Below, piece by piece: positions 9,631 through 20,541 of a stretch of 64,000 nucleotides of DNA. Below the pieces are notes generated by a model. The model searched no databases. It saw only the letters and a list, made by a program, of their open reading frames with translations, and was not told the DNA's origin. Location: the NCBI GenBank assembly GCA_963848825.1, contig CAWKFA010000009.1, positions 124,001 through 188,000 of the forward strand, given 5' to 3'. Source of the DNA: CAVVSQ01 sp963848825 (GTDB lineage: Bacteria > Planctomycetota > Planctomycetia > Gemmatales > Gemmataceae). Each line of letters opens with the position of its first letter. Positions within the stretch are counted from its first letter, which is position 1. The position numbers were made by a program, and so were the translations under genes.

Positions 9631-11586
9631 ATGATTCCTGCCACCCTACGACATCAACTGGCACGTCTGCGCTCACGCGAACGGTTACTTGACCTCGCCT
9701 GGGGCGTCGCGCGCTGGCTGGCACTTTCCGTCGGCTTGTTGCTGCTGGCATCCCTGCTTGATTGGGCGATCGACCGGGAAATGGACACGCCGGTGCTACT
9801 GCGGGACTTCCTCTCTTACGGGCAGGTCGCTGTCGCCGTCGCCGGGCTATGCTGGCTTGTGTTGCGACCATTAGGGAGACGGCGTTCCGACGCGACTCTG
9901 GCCCTACGTGTCGAGCAAAAGTATCCCCGTCTTCACGATCGTCTTATCAGTGCCGTGCAGCTTAATGCACCCCGCGCCGTGACTGAGGGGATGTCGTCCC
10001 AGCTTATTCGCCTCGTAACCGACGAAGCCGTGCGGATGGCGGAGAAACTCAATTTTGCGGGCGTCGCGGATGGCTGGCGCCTCAGGTGGGCAGGGCGTGT
10101 CCTGTTGGCGGTCCTTGTCATCGGCACGCTGCCATTCTTGCTGTGGCCGGAAACCGCCGCGGCGCTTTTGGCGCGGCAGCTCGGCGAAGATCGTGACATC
10201 CCGCGCTACGTTCGTATTGAACCAGCCTCGGCGGAAGTTTGGCCAAGTGGTGAAAAGGTTCGCCTGCGCTTCAAGGTCACCGGAAAATACCTTGATGAAT
10301 GGGTTGGGGCGGTGCGCATCTATCCCACGGGCCTCGCGTCTGAACGGTATCCGCTGGAGCTGGAGCCAACCTGGCAGGCGGGGGATGAGCAAGCCATGGT
10401 GGTGGCCGATCTGCCGCCGGCCGCCGTCGACTTCACTTACACAGCCTGGCTGGGCGACGGCCGGACCAAAAGGCCGGCGCAAATTCGCTATGCGCCCCGG
10501 CCGGTGGTGACACAGCAAATGGCCTGGGCTCAGCTACCGGAATATTGCGGCTTGCGGCCAGACGGCACCCGTTATGAAATATTGCAGAGTCGGGGGGATG
10601 TGCTCGGGATCGCGGGCTCAGCGGCACACGTGGCCGTAAAGGTGCAGAAAGCCATCAAAAGCGGAGTGCTCGAGATATTGGGAGAGAATTTAACGGTCCC
10701 ACCGCGAAAAAATGAGCCTGGCCGCAACATCGAGAACGACCAGAAAGCCCCAGCTCACGGATGATGCACCCCGCGAGTTCGTCAAACGAACACTACCGTT
10801 GCAGCAAGCCAACGATGGCCTGTGGCATGGTGTCTTTGACATCCGGCCTGATGAAACCGGCTATCGCGTTATCGTCACGGATGAATACGGCTTTGTTAAC
10901 GTCCCACCCCCGCGCGGCACCGTGCGCCTGATCGCCGAGGAACCGCCGCAGGTGGCGCTCCTGCGGGAGCAATTTCCTCCAAACCTGCCGCTTTTCTCAC
11001 CACCGATGCGGATGACTTCGTGGTCGAAGGTTTGCCCTTGCCGCTGGGAGGCTCGATCCCGGTCGCTTACACCGCCAGTGGGGCCTATGGCATTGGCCAG
11101 GCTCGGCTGCTTTTCCGCGTTGTCAAAAGGGTGGAAAGCGGCAACGATGATCCCGGTGACGAGAAATGGCTCACCCTTCCGCTTCAAGAAGTGGCGGGCA
11201 ATGACCAGACAGGGCCGTTCGATCCACGCCTCGGCGCCTTTGAAAACAGCGGTCCCAAGGATCAGATATTCTTCCACGCCATTCCGGACGGCACGCCCCT
11301 GCCGCGCACCCTGGGCGGCGGCCGCTTCGATTTCAAGACGACCGGCATACCCGACGGCAAAGGGGGGCTGCTAAACCTCAAAATCGGCGACCAGGTCGAG
11401 TATTGCGTCGAGGTGTTGGCCGACAAGACCGGCAAAGTTGACCGTCCGACGGCACGCTCGGACATACGCGTTAAAACAGTCGTTTCTTTCGGCGATCTGG
11501 AACGTTGGCTGGCCGATAATCTTCAGGAAGCCCAGCGCATTCGGCAACTCGACATTAAACAGCGCAGAGTATTCGAAGATAACTAG
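9631..11586 (+). CDS. DUF4175-like membrane protein, frameshifted
   Basis: Two membrane segments near the N-terminus (VARWLALSVGLLLLASLL and VAVAVAGLCWLVL) and a third around GRVLLAVLVIGTLPFLLW precede a large beta-rich extracytoplasmic part (YVRIEPASAEVWPSGEKVRL, FTYTAWLGDGRTKRPAQIRY, TGYRVIVTDEYGFVN). This layout resembles planctomycete proteins labelled DUF4175. The frame breaks near 10700 (after LTVPPRK) and near 10985 (REQFPP then AAFLTTDADDFVVEGL). The end WLADNLQEAQRIRQLDIKQR is helical. Joined length is about 650 residues. It leads a plus-strand group with the coiled-coil protein and the cyclase-repeat protein. Function unknown. Confidence 0.6.
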
Positions 11587-11748
11587 CACGGGATGACGTC
11601 GGTGCGCGGTGCGCAATGATTAATAATTGATTAAAACACGGAATACACGTTCTCAACGGCCCATCGGCAGGTTATCATCAAATAACTTAGAAGAACCGGG
11701 GAACGCTATTGCCAGCTCCCCGGGCTCGCCCATTCCCGAGGGACGTCG

Positions 11749-14700
11749 ATGAGATTTTCACGCCGGTTCCTGCTTTCCACCTTCCTGACCCTTGCTTATC
11801 TCAGCGGTTCAACAGGGCCATGGCGCAAGCGGACACGGAGACCGATCTGGCGGTCCAGCAGGAACGGCAAAAGCAAACGCAGGCCGACACCGATTCGATG
11901 GTGCGCAGGCTGGGAACCATGCTGCGCGTGCTGGAATATTATCAAATCGACAAAGCCGGCGAGCGGCAGATGCTCGAAGAAATGGCCGGCGCCCTGTCCG
12001 GCCTTAGCAAGCAACAAATGACGGAGGTTATCCGGCGTCTGGACACGGCGGCGAAAACGAAGGACGACACGGCAGCTAATCAAGACGTTCAGGAAGCCTA
12101 CGAGCGCCATCGCGAAATCCTCGATTCCCTCAAAGGGCTGCTGGGCCGCTATGATGCGTTGCGCAGCCTCGACCAGGCGGCCGAGCGGTTGGACCGAACT
12201 GCCAAGAACCAGGTAGAGCTCCATCTGCAAACCAGCCAGCTCATCAAAGACAGCCTGGAAGGCAACTTGAATTTCCAGTCCCCGCAGCGCTTTGGCTTCA
12301 AGGGCGGCCGCCGCGGCATCAATATTGAACCCCAGCGCCAGGCGGACGCGCAGGGTGAAATCCAACTCGACCTGAGCGGCGTTCTCAAGCAGGTCCTTGA
12401 ACTGCGGATCAAGCTGCCCGAGGAGCAAAAGGAACGCGCCCGCAACATGCAAAAGCTGGCCGACAAATTCAAGATCGTGGACAATCTGGCGAACGCCGCG
12501 GCGACCCTCAAAACGCATGAATCGCCAGCGCGAGGCCGACGTGTGGACGGTCGTCAACGAGGCGCAGTGGCGTTACGCTGGTCAAATCAAGGAGCTGGCA
12601 CGCTCGCTCCGCGCCGGCCGACCTCCTCGCCGCACTTCGGGAAGCTGGCGACCGCATCGACGAGGCCATCGTCAAACAGGACGACCTGAACAAGCAAAGC
12701 AAGGAAAATGCCGAGCGTGATCCCCAGGCAGACCTCAAGAAACCGGTCCTGGAAAGGTTCGCCATGGAAAATGAGGCCAAGACCAAAATCCGCGAGTTGA
12801 CGCGCGACCAGGCACGCCTTCAGTATGCCACCAAAGACACGGCCAACCTGGTAAAACCCTTTGTGGAAGAGCTGGCCAAGACCATCGACAACGCCGAAAA
12901 GGCGATGAAAGAATCCCGCGAAGCCCTGGCGTCCAACGAACCCAAGGACGCCGCGCTGCCGCAAAACAAGGCAGCGACGAAACTGGCGGAAGCACGTACC
13001 GAGCTGGACAAACTGATCGCCGAAGCCGAAAAGCGGCAGAACGATCCGCTGGCAGCCCTCAAAAAAGCGGCCGAAAACCTTGAGAAGCTAATCAAGGATC
13101 AAACGGACACCCGCGACAAAACCAAGGAAACCAGTCCTGAGCAAACAGTCCAGAAGCTCGCCGAATTGACGCGCAGTCAAAAGGACCTGGCCAACCGCAC
13201 GGGCGATCTCAAGGAGACCCCGCTGCCCAACAAGGACACCGCCAAGAAAGCGCTGGACACGCACAAAAGGCCATGAACGAGGCGGCGAAAGCCCTCAAGA
13301 GCCAACAGACCGAGAAAGCCGTGCCCAAACAAGATCAGGCGTTGGCGGCGCTCGAGCAGGCCAAAAAGGAATTCGCGGAAAAGATCGCCGAGCTGGAAAA
13401 AAGGAAGGAGGACATGGCCAAGCTGGAGGACGCGGCCAAGAAGCTCGCCGAGTTGGCCAAGGCGGAGCATGCCATCGCCGACAAAGCCAAGGAAATTACA
13501 GACAAGTCCGAGTCAGCACAGTCCAAGGACCTCGCCAAGAACCAGGACAAGCTAACGCCCGAGGCGAAGGACGTCGCCAGCAAGCTCGAGCCCGTGGCCC
13601 CCGATGCCGCGAAGAAGGTGAACGAGGGAACCAAGAACATGGAGGCGGCCAAGAAGAGCCTGGATAAGAACCAGGCCAAGCCGGCGTCCGCCGAAGCCAA
13701 GCAAGCGGCCCAGAAACTGGATGATGCCCAGAAGGACCTGGCCAAAACCCTCGACGCGCTCAAAGCCAAGGACATCGCCGATCAGGCGGCCATGAAGAAC
13801 AACAAGCTCGATCCGGACGCAGCCGTGCGCCAAATCGCCAAGGCCCTGGAACAGACCCAGAAGGCGGCTGATCGCTCCAAGCAATCGGAAATGCTCGCGC
13901 AACTCGACAAGAAAATGCAAAACGAAATGGTCAATCTGGCGAAGATGCAAGAAAACATCGCCAAGCAGGCCGAGCAGATGAGCCTGCCCGACCCGGCGGG
14001 CGACGCCTTCAAAGCAGCGCAAAACCTCAAGCAGAGCGCCATCGTCAAGGCCCTGCAAAACCAGGAAAAAGCGCTGGACAAACTTGACGACGCCGGACAA
14101 AAACCGCTGCCCAAGGGTTTCAAAGTGCCGACTGAACCCAAGCCAGCCGTGAAACTCGGCAGCGCCAAGGCGAGTGAAGCCAGGGATGGTCCACCGGACG
14201 CCTCCGAGACGAAGGGCAATACCATCGAGCCGGGCGAGAACAAGGACATGGATAGAACGGACGAACGCCGGGCAAACCAGGCCAAGGCCAGTGCGGGTAA
14301 ATTTGGGATCGCGCAAGCCGCCGGCTGGCGCGCCCTGACCAAGACGAACCAGGCCGAAGCAGGCGCAACCAAGGCAGCAGCCACCAAAGCAGGCGCGGCG
14401 AAGGATGGTCAGCACGGCACAGCCAAGGCAGGACCACCTCAGACCGGCGAAGCCAAAGCCGGGCCGGAGAATGTGCAGATCGTCGGCAAGAAACTCCTGC
14501 CCACGACGGAGCAGGCGCGGGCCAAGCCGGGCAACGTCTACAACGCCGGCCGGCCTGGCCCGGGCAAGGATGCGCCCGCGAAAACTGGTGTAGCCAAATC
14601 GGGCGACGCCATGCACGGCGAGACCAAGTCAGCGCAATGCCATGCCGGCGCGGTCAAGGCCGGGCAGGGGACTTCGGCACAGGCCAAAGCGGGCGATGCC

Positions 14701-15489
14701 ATCAGCGATGATGGACAACCCGACGATGCCCAGGCCAAGGCCGCGCAAAGCACCCCATTGCCGCTGGCGAAGAACCCGACTGAACTGGCCCGGCTTCAGA
14801 AGGAAGTAATGGAGGCAACGAAGGCACTGTTGCAATCTCAGGATGCGACCGAGGCCGCCATGGCAGCCCTTGGCCAGGCCCAGGCTCAGGCGCCCAAAGC
14901 GGTCCAAAAACAACTCCAGAAGGCAAGCATGCAACTGGCGAAAGCGAACCAAAACTTGCAAAAAGGCCAGCCCGGCAAAGCCGGACAGAAGCAGGACCAG
15001 GCCGCCAAGGAATTGGCCGACGCGCTCAAGTCCATGACCGGTGCCCTGGCGGGCATGAAAAAGCAGCCAGGCGACGCCCAGGCCAAAGGCCAACAACCGG
15101 GCGAAGAAGGCATGGGCGACGACGGGGAGGGGGACGGCCAGGACCCGATGGGCAAAGGCAAGGGAAAAGGAAAGGCGCAGAAAGGTCAGCCCAAAACGGG
15201 CCAGGCCAAAGCCAAGCAAGCAGGGCCCGGCCAGGAGAAGAACGACAACCAGGGCGAGGGCAATCGCATCGCTGATGGCCGGACCGACAACCCGGCTTCA
15301 AGGCTGGTGGAGGTAAATGGCGACGGGTCGTTCCTGCACCTGCCGCCACGCCAGCGCGAGCTCATTCGGCAGGCTCTCAGTGGTCAACTCCCTCCTGAGT
15401 ACACAGCGATGATTCAGCAATATTACATGAATCTGGCGCGCGGCCGTACGCCCTCGGGCCCGCCGCCGGCGTTACCGAATAACAAATGA
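11749..15489 (+). CDS. Long Lys/Ala-rich coiled-coil secreted protein, in five frame pieces
   Basis: A signal peptide (RRFLLSTFLTLAYL) is followed by about 700 residues of predicted coiled coil (RQMLEEMAGALSGLSKQQM, EAEKRQNDPLAALKKAAEN), then a Lys/Ala/Gly low-complexity region, then another helical stretch and a conserved-looking end, FLHLPPRQRELIRQALSGQL, PPEYTAMIQQYY. That end recurs in planctomycete proteins encoded next to DUF4175-like genes. Frame changes near 11805, 12520, 12625 and 13265 separate pieces that plainly continue one another; the last piece alone is 738 residues. Joined length is about 1,246 residues. The 160 bp before it hold no gene. The protein may be a structural envelope component; that is inference from composition and position. 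Confidence 0.6.
14275..14750 (+). repeat. AKAG-type low-complexity tract inside the coiled-coil gene
   Basis: Here the encoded protein becomes an irregular series of short units such as ATKAGAAKDG, GTAKAGPPQTG, EAKAGP and QAKAGD. Lys, Ala and Gly dominate and the coiled-coil heptads disappear. A second, Gly/Lys-rich patch (MGKGKGKGKAQKGQPKTG) lies near 15150-15210. The pattern recalls histone H1-like or other disordered tails, and could be a flexible spacer. Confidence 0.6.
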
Positions 15490-15663
15490 TGAATCAAGCG
15501 TGACGGGTGTGGCTCGGGTACTCCCCAATCCGGCCGGATCGATCCTTGATGAATCGGGAACGTTGCACGGAGAACCCAGGAACGAAGGACAAATGGCCTG
15601 TGTTCTTCAATTCGGGTTGGCCGCAGCGTTCTCGGTTTGTCAATTTCCCTTTTGGATTACCTC

Positions 15664-16654
15664 ATGAGCCGACTGGTGCCGCTCACTCTCCTCTGTGCCC
15701 TTTTTTTCCCCATGCCGGCGCGGGCCGACGTCAAGATCGACGCACCTACAAAAAAGGCGCTCAGCAAGGCGCTTGAGTGGCTGGCCGGGCGTCAGAACTC
15801 CGACGGCTCCTATAGCGACGGCGGCTATTCGCATGACACCGCCATCACGTCCTTCGCCATGCTCGCGTTCATGTCGCAGGGGCATTTACCTGGGCAAGGG
15901 CTCTATGGCCCTGAGGTGGGCAAGGCGGCACGCTTCCTGATGGCCTCGCAACGGGCCGACGGCTATATCGTCGGGGTCCGCGGTGGAAAGATGTACTGCC
16001 ATGCCATGGCTACGTTGGCGCTCGCGGAATTGTCTGGGCAGGCCGGCGACGACGATATCAAGACGGTTGTCAAAAAGGCCGTCGAACTGATCATCAGAAG
16101 CCAGAACTATGAAGGGGGCTGGCGCTATGATCCGGAGCCATCCGGCGCCGATATTTCGGTCACGATTATGCAGGTAATGGCACTGCGTGCCGCCAAGAAT
16201 GCGGGCCATCACGTGCCCGACCTGACCTTGAAAAAAGCCATTGCCTACATCAAATCCTGTTATATTTCGGACGTGGGCGGCTTTTCGTACATGGCTGGCC
16301 GGGGCGCGCCCGGGCTTTGCGCGAACCGCCGCCGGTGTCTGTGTCCTCTTTCTGACGGGAGAATACAGCGCCAAGGAAATCCCGGAAGCAGTCCAATATC
16401 TGCAGGACCAGTTCGAAGCCAGGCAGCATTTTTACTACGGGCATTACTACGCCGCGCACGCGATGCACCAGGTCGGCGGCAAGGCCTGGGAAGAGTGGTA
16501 CGCACGCATTTCGCAGTTCTTCCTGACCCAACAGCAGGCTGACGGCAGCTGGTCGCAAACCCGCTACTATGAAGTCGGCCCCGTTTACCAAACGAGTATC
16601 GCCTGCATTATTCTCTCCGTCCCGGCGAATTACCTGCCGATTTTCCAGCGCTAG
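15664..16654 (+). CDS. Secreted prenyltransferase/squalene-oxidase-repeat protein, frameshifted
   Basis: The signal peptide SRLVPLTLLCALFFPMPARA supports the start at 15664. The mature protein is made of alpha-toroid repeats like those of terpene cyclases and protein prenyltransferases: LEWLAGRQNSDGSYSDGGYS, FLMASQRADGYIVGV, IIRSQNYEGGWRYDPEPSGA, FFLTQQQADGSWSQ. No DxDD cyclase motif is visible, so catalysis as a squalene-hopene cyclase is unlikely; export also argues against it. The frame shifts near 16300 at a GGGG run (MAGRGAPGL versus GFARTAAGVCVLFLTGEYS). It ends 16 bp from the convergent TPR gene. Probably coexpressed with the two preceding genes. Confidence 0.7.
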
Positions 16655-16670
16655 CGGGTGCGGCAACGAG

Positions 16671-18564
16671 CTACTCCTCGAGCACCCACGACAGCGCCAT
16701 CGCCACCACCCCGGACGCAACTGGCACTTCCATGTGCTGCTTCGCCGGGTCGTCTTGCTTGTGGTGTGTAATAAAGGCAGGGACAGCGCGTAGGCAGGCT
16801 TCCAACAGCTCCAGTTCCCACGCCAGGGCGGGTCGCAGTGCCGCACCACCGTCAATGCAGAAAGCATCTGGATAAGCGTCGGGCCGGGCGACTTGCCAGC
16901 CGTATTTCTTGGCTGCTTCCAGGTTCGCGAAGGGGATCTCCCATTCTTCTCCGAAAGTGACGCTACTGCCAACGGCGCGCCGAGCATTTTCCTCGTCGCT
17001 AGAATTGTCAATGAACATGGCCTTGAGCGTGCCCAGGTCTTTCTGGAGTGTCATGCCCGTGGTCAAACCCAGCTGACCCATGAGAGCGGCGTACCAGGGT
17101 CCCGATTGATATTTGCCGCACTCGATTTTGATGATTGCCTCGCAGCCGACTTTCTTCCAGGGCGATTGTTGAAAGAACCAGGCGGCGGCAGCAAAGAAAC
17201 TCGCCGCCTGCTCCAGGGTGATGCCGGGAATATCGAGGAACCCCGGCTGAGGCGCACCGCAGATATGTACGGCCATCTCCGCGAACACCTCGTCGAAAAG
17301 ATCGAGATTAGGGCCCGGCTCCAGTTTGACGCCGACTTCGTCCAAATGGGGTTGTAGCTCTGACCAGAACTCGTGCTGCCGCACCTGCAGTTCGATTGGG
17401 CGATGGCGTTCCCCAACTGCGGGATGTTGCATGGCCTGGGCGAGTATATCCCACAATAATTCGAAAGTAGGGGCAACTTCGGGCATTTCGTGCGCCAGGA
17501 CACCGCCATGAGTACGGCTCACCACAAGAATTACCCAGGGGCGTATCGGCTGACCGCCCACCCTTATCCAGTTCGGCAACTGCTGGAAGTCCGCCTGCCA
17601 TACGTCCTGTTCTTGTCGAAGGTTCTTGGTCAAAGACTTTTTTACGGCGGCCTCTGGCCCCCTGGCAGGGGGAGCATCCTTGGCCTTCTTCTTGCCGCTG
17701 TTGGCCCGCACCCAGGAAATGGCGCCCGGCGTGGATTTCCAACCGACCAAAAAGCCGTCAACATAATTCCAGGCTTCACTCTCATCGCCGAAGGTGAAAT
17801 AGGCAGGCGCGTCGACAGGTGCCATTTTCTCCCCGGCCAGGTAAGCCGGGATGTACTTATTCGTCTTGCGGGCAAGTTTAAGCGCCTGGCGTGCCTTGAT
17901 TGTGTCGCCTTGCTCGCGAAAAGTAAGCAGCGCACGCGTGTAGGCCCAGGCCGCGCCTCTCCTCGTCGGAAAACTGCCGGAGTAGCCCGGCCAGCTCCTC
18001 ATCCCGGTCAAGAAAGAGTAGATACCCCGCCAGCGTGTAACGAACTCCTTGATTATCCCTTGGATTGAGGTTCAGCATCTTTTGCAAGTGCCGCACGGCC
18101 TCGTCGCGACGGCCGAGGGCCCAAAGGCAATTCGCCAGGCCCAGCTTCGCGCGCATATAAGGCCTGGTTTCGAGTGCAAGCCAAAAGTGGCCCGCCAACT
18201 TTTGGAAGGCTTCCTTTCCCAGGGCACGTTCGCCAGCGGCCAATCCCATCTCCAAATGACGAAGTGCCTCTTGGCGGTGTCGCGCATATTCCGCCAAAAG
18301 TACGTGGGCATCGGCGCAGTCAGCGCAAATGGCCAAAGCCTGGTTGGCAAGCTCAGTTACCTTGTTGTCGTCACGCTCGTCGAAGGCCCGGTAAATCAAT
18401 TCTTGCGCTTTACTTAGCGGAGAACTTTCCACCGGTTGACCTGGGAGGCTCGCAACCAACTTCTGAATCGTGCCTTCCATGCCTCGGCTCGCGGTATCCT
18501 TTGCCCGCGCCGGCCGACGCTCTTTTGGCTGGCGCTTACTGGGTCCTCGTTTTTTCTTGTCCAT
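16671..18564 (-). CDS. TPR protein with a C-terminal DUF6930/DUF7309-like region, frameshifted
   Basis: A basic N-terminus (KKKRGPSKRQPKERRP) is followed by TPR-like helices (ALAICADCADAHVLLAEYAR, YMRAKLGLANCLWALGRRDE). The second half reads WQADFQQLPNWIRVGGQPIR, PWVILVVSRTHGGVLAHEMP, PWYAALMGQLGLTTGMTL, which I associate with the uncharacterised DUF6930/DUF7309 families, at moderate certainty. The start at 18564 has AAAGGAG about 5 nt upstream (two adjacent ATGs). The frame shifts near 17955 (FSDEERRGLGLH versus GAAWAYTRALLTF). No signal peptide, so it is probably cytoplasmic. Joined length is about 630 residues. Confidence 0.6.
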
Positions 18565-18705
18565 CATCGCTCCTTTGTTCGGTACCGCGGAGATATTGTA
18601 TTCTGGCGTCAAGCAGCGTAGGCGCGTTCCCGCGGCAAGGGTTCCCGGTTAGTCGGAGATTTTTTGCGTTTGGTAGTTTTCCAAGCCACATGGCCAGGCC
18701 ATTTC

Positions 18706-18714
18706 TGGTATACT
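18706..18714 (+). promoter_or_regulatory. Possible extended -10 promoter for the GYF-domain gene
   Basis: TGGTATACT matches an extended -10 (TGn then TATACT), about 90 nt before the ATG at 18805, in the 240-bp divergent gap. No good -35 is seen at 17 bp, which an extended -10 may not need. Confidence 0.3.
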
Positions 18715-18804
18715 CCAGCGTTGGCCACTTTTTTTCTGACCCACCGTCAATCGGGTCATCCAATCAAATTGACCATTTAAGCTCCCCTTCTCACGGGAAT
18801 TGCC

Positions 18805-19380
18805 ATGAATCAGCTCTGGTTTTACGGCCAAATCGGCCACAAGCTTGGTCCCTATTCCGCGCAAGAGCTGCGCGATTTGGCCATGGAGGGAAAAATATTA
18901 GTTACGGATACCGTCTGGAAAGAAGGGATCGAGGCTGGAGTTTTGAGCGACCGTGTCAAGAACCTCTATCCCCTTCATTTTGTCAGGCCGTTGCCCAAAG
19001 TAGTTAGCGTGCCCAACAAACCGGCGGAAGAAATAGTTTCCGGTCCGCCGCCTGCACCTACTCCCGTGACGGTCGCGCCCGCGGCTATCGTGAATGCCGA
19101 AGAGCTCTCGAAGCCTGACGCGGCTCCGGCTAGCTCGCCGCCGGATAAGCAGCGCTATGTCAAGGAACCGGACAAAAAGATGCGCGCCATGGCAATTCGC
19201 GGAGCGAAAATTAGTGGCCAGGATGGTTTTTTCGTTCAGTTCAGAAAAATATGCACAAAGTGCGGCCATGAAGACTCAGCTCGCACCAACATGAGAATCC
19301 GTAGTGGCAAGACCAAAGTTGCTTTCTTCTGTCCGAAATGCCGCAAGCCACGAGAAGTCGAGATACAAGGGATGAACTAA
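18805..19380 (+). CDS. GYF_2 (DUF4339) and zinc-ribbon protein
   Basis: The N-terminus WFYGQIGHKLGPYSAQELRD and KILVTDTVWKEG is the GYF_2/DUF4339 pattern, a small domain common in bacterial membrane or regulatory proteins and thought to bind proline-rich peptides. A Pro/Ala-rich linker follows (PPPAPTPVTVAPAA), then a C-terminal zinc ribbon with CTKCGHED and FFCPKCRKPREVEI, giving four Cys ligands. No membrane segment is visible, so it is probably cytoplasmic. The frame is intact over 191 residues. It is divergent from the TPR gene and convergent with the sulfatase-like gene. Role unknown. Confidence 0.7.
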   Translation: MNQLWFYGQIGHKLGPYSAQELRDLAMEGKILVTDTVWKEGIEAGVLSDRVKNLYPLHFVRPLPKVVSVPNKPAEEIVSGPPPAPTPVTVAPAAIVNAEELSKPDAAPASSPPDKQRYVKEPDKKMRAMAIRGAKISGQDGFFVQFRKICTKCGHEDSARTNMRIRSGKTKVAFFCPKCRKPREVEIQGMN

Positions 19381-19440
19381 AAGTAATTTAACCGTGGGCA
19401 ATCCTGAGAAGATCCGACACCAAAAACCAGCGAATTCAAA

Positions 19441-20537
19441 CTATCCCCCCTCTACGCCGCCAGAGTCCGTGAGCGCGGTAAGCGTATCACGTAAAGCTTT
19501 TGCCATTTCTTCAGCGCGGTCCAGGTGCTGCTGGCGGACATTGTTGACCTCCCAGCGGTCATCCGGCTTGACGAACAGACGCTCCTGGCCCGCGGTTTTC
19601 GCCGCCGAGCCCAGCGGCAGCACCAGCGCCCAGTCCTCGGACCGAATGGCGCCGGCTTCGCCAGTAAAGGAACACGCCTGCTCGCGCACATGGTCCACCT
19701 CCCCGCGAATGAGGGGCCAGAGATCGTGTCCGTGACTTGGCGGCGACACAATACCTTGCCCGGCTAGTAACGTTGGAAAAAGATCGACGGGCTGCGTCAG
19801 TGCATCCAGGCGCAGGCCAGCGGCCTCGGCGTTGGGCAAACGCAGCAGCAGCGGCACATGAACAAACTCTTCGTAGGGCTGCGCGTCACCATTACCAACC
19901 ACGCCATGTTCGCCCAACCGCAGGCCATGCGGCGCCGTGATGCACACGAGCAAATCGTCGAGCAGCTTTTGCTCGCGTAGTCCGGCCAGCAACACTCCCA
20001 GCTGGGCATCGACAAAGGTGACTACCGCGGCATAGGTATTTTGCAAACGCGGCAACGCATCGAGATCTTCGAGAGGCCCCAGGGGTGGATCGGGCCAGGG
20101 CTGGTCCTCATCCTCGCAATAGGAATCGAGCAAGTCCTCGGGAAGGCGCAGGGGGGCATCAGGGAGGGAAAACGGGCCCATGTCAAGGACGGCCGGCTCG
20201 CGCTGGCCGCCAGCACTCTGGTCACGACATCCTGGAGGCTTGCGAGGGAAACAATGTCCTCGCCCTGAATAAAAGTGTGCGTTCGGCCGTGGCCCGTCAA
20301 TAGCTCAGCCAGGGTCGGGTAACATGGATGCCTTGTAGACATGGCAACAGGAAGGAAATGGTGGCCCGTCGTCTCGGCAGGCGGAGGTTGAGCGACATCG
20401 AAAAAGTGCCGATCGAATACGACCCCTTCCGAGGCAAACTGATCCAGGTTGGGCGTGGCGACCCAATCATTGCCGTAGCAACCAAGATAACCGAGATGAA
20501 GGGCCGGCACGTCGAGCACGAGGATATTCATAGACAT
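19441..20537 (-). CDS. Degenerate sulfatase/alkaline-phosphatase-fold protein, frameshifted
   Basis: The fold is shown by YLGCYGNDWVATPNLDQFAS, EGVVFDRHFF, a central TFVDAQLGVLLAGLREQKLL and VPLLLRLPNAE. True sulfatases need a CxPSR formylglycine site and paired Asp metal ligands. Here the equivalent N-terminal region reads LDVPALHLG with a single Asp, the CxPSR site is replaced by QPPPAETTG (50-58), and the usual SDHGxxLGEHG is TAPHGLRLGEHG. It is therefore probably not a working sulfatase. The frame shifts near 20205 (ASASRPSLTWA versus EPAVLDMGPFSLPDA). It starts 4 bp after the protease gene, so it is likely cotranscribed with recA and the protease. Confidence 0.7.
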
Positions 20538-20541
20538 GCAG

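Noticed and set aside
15664..16654. Squalene-hopene cyclase
   Set aside because: Half the usual length, a signal peptide and no DxDD motif; only the toroid repeats are shared.
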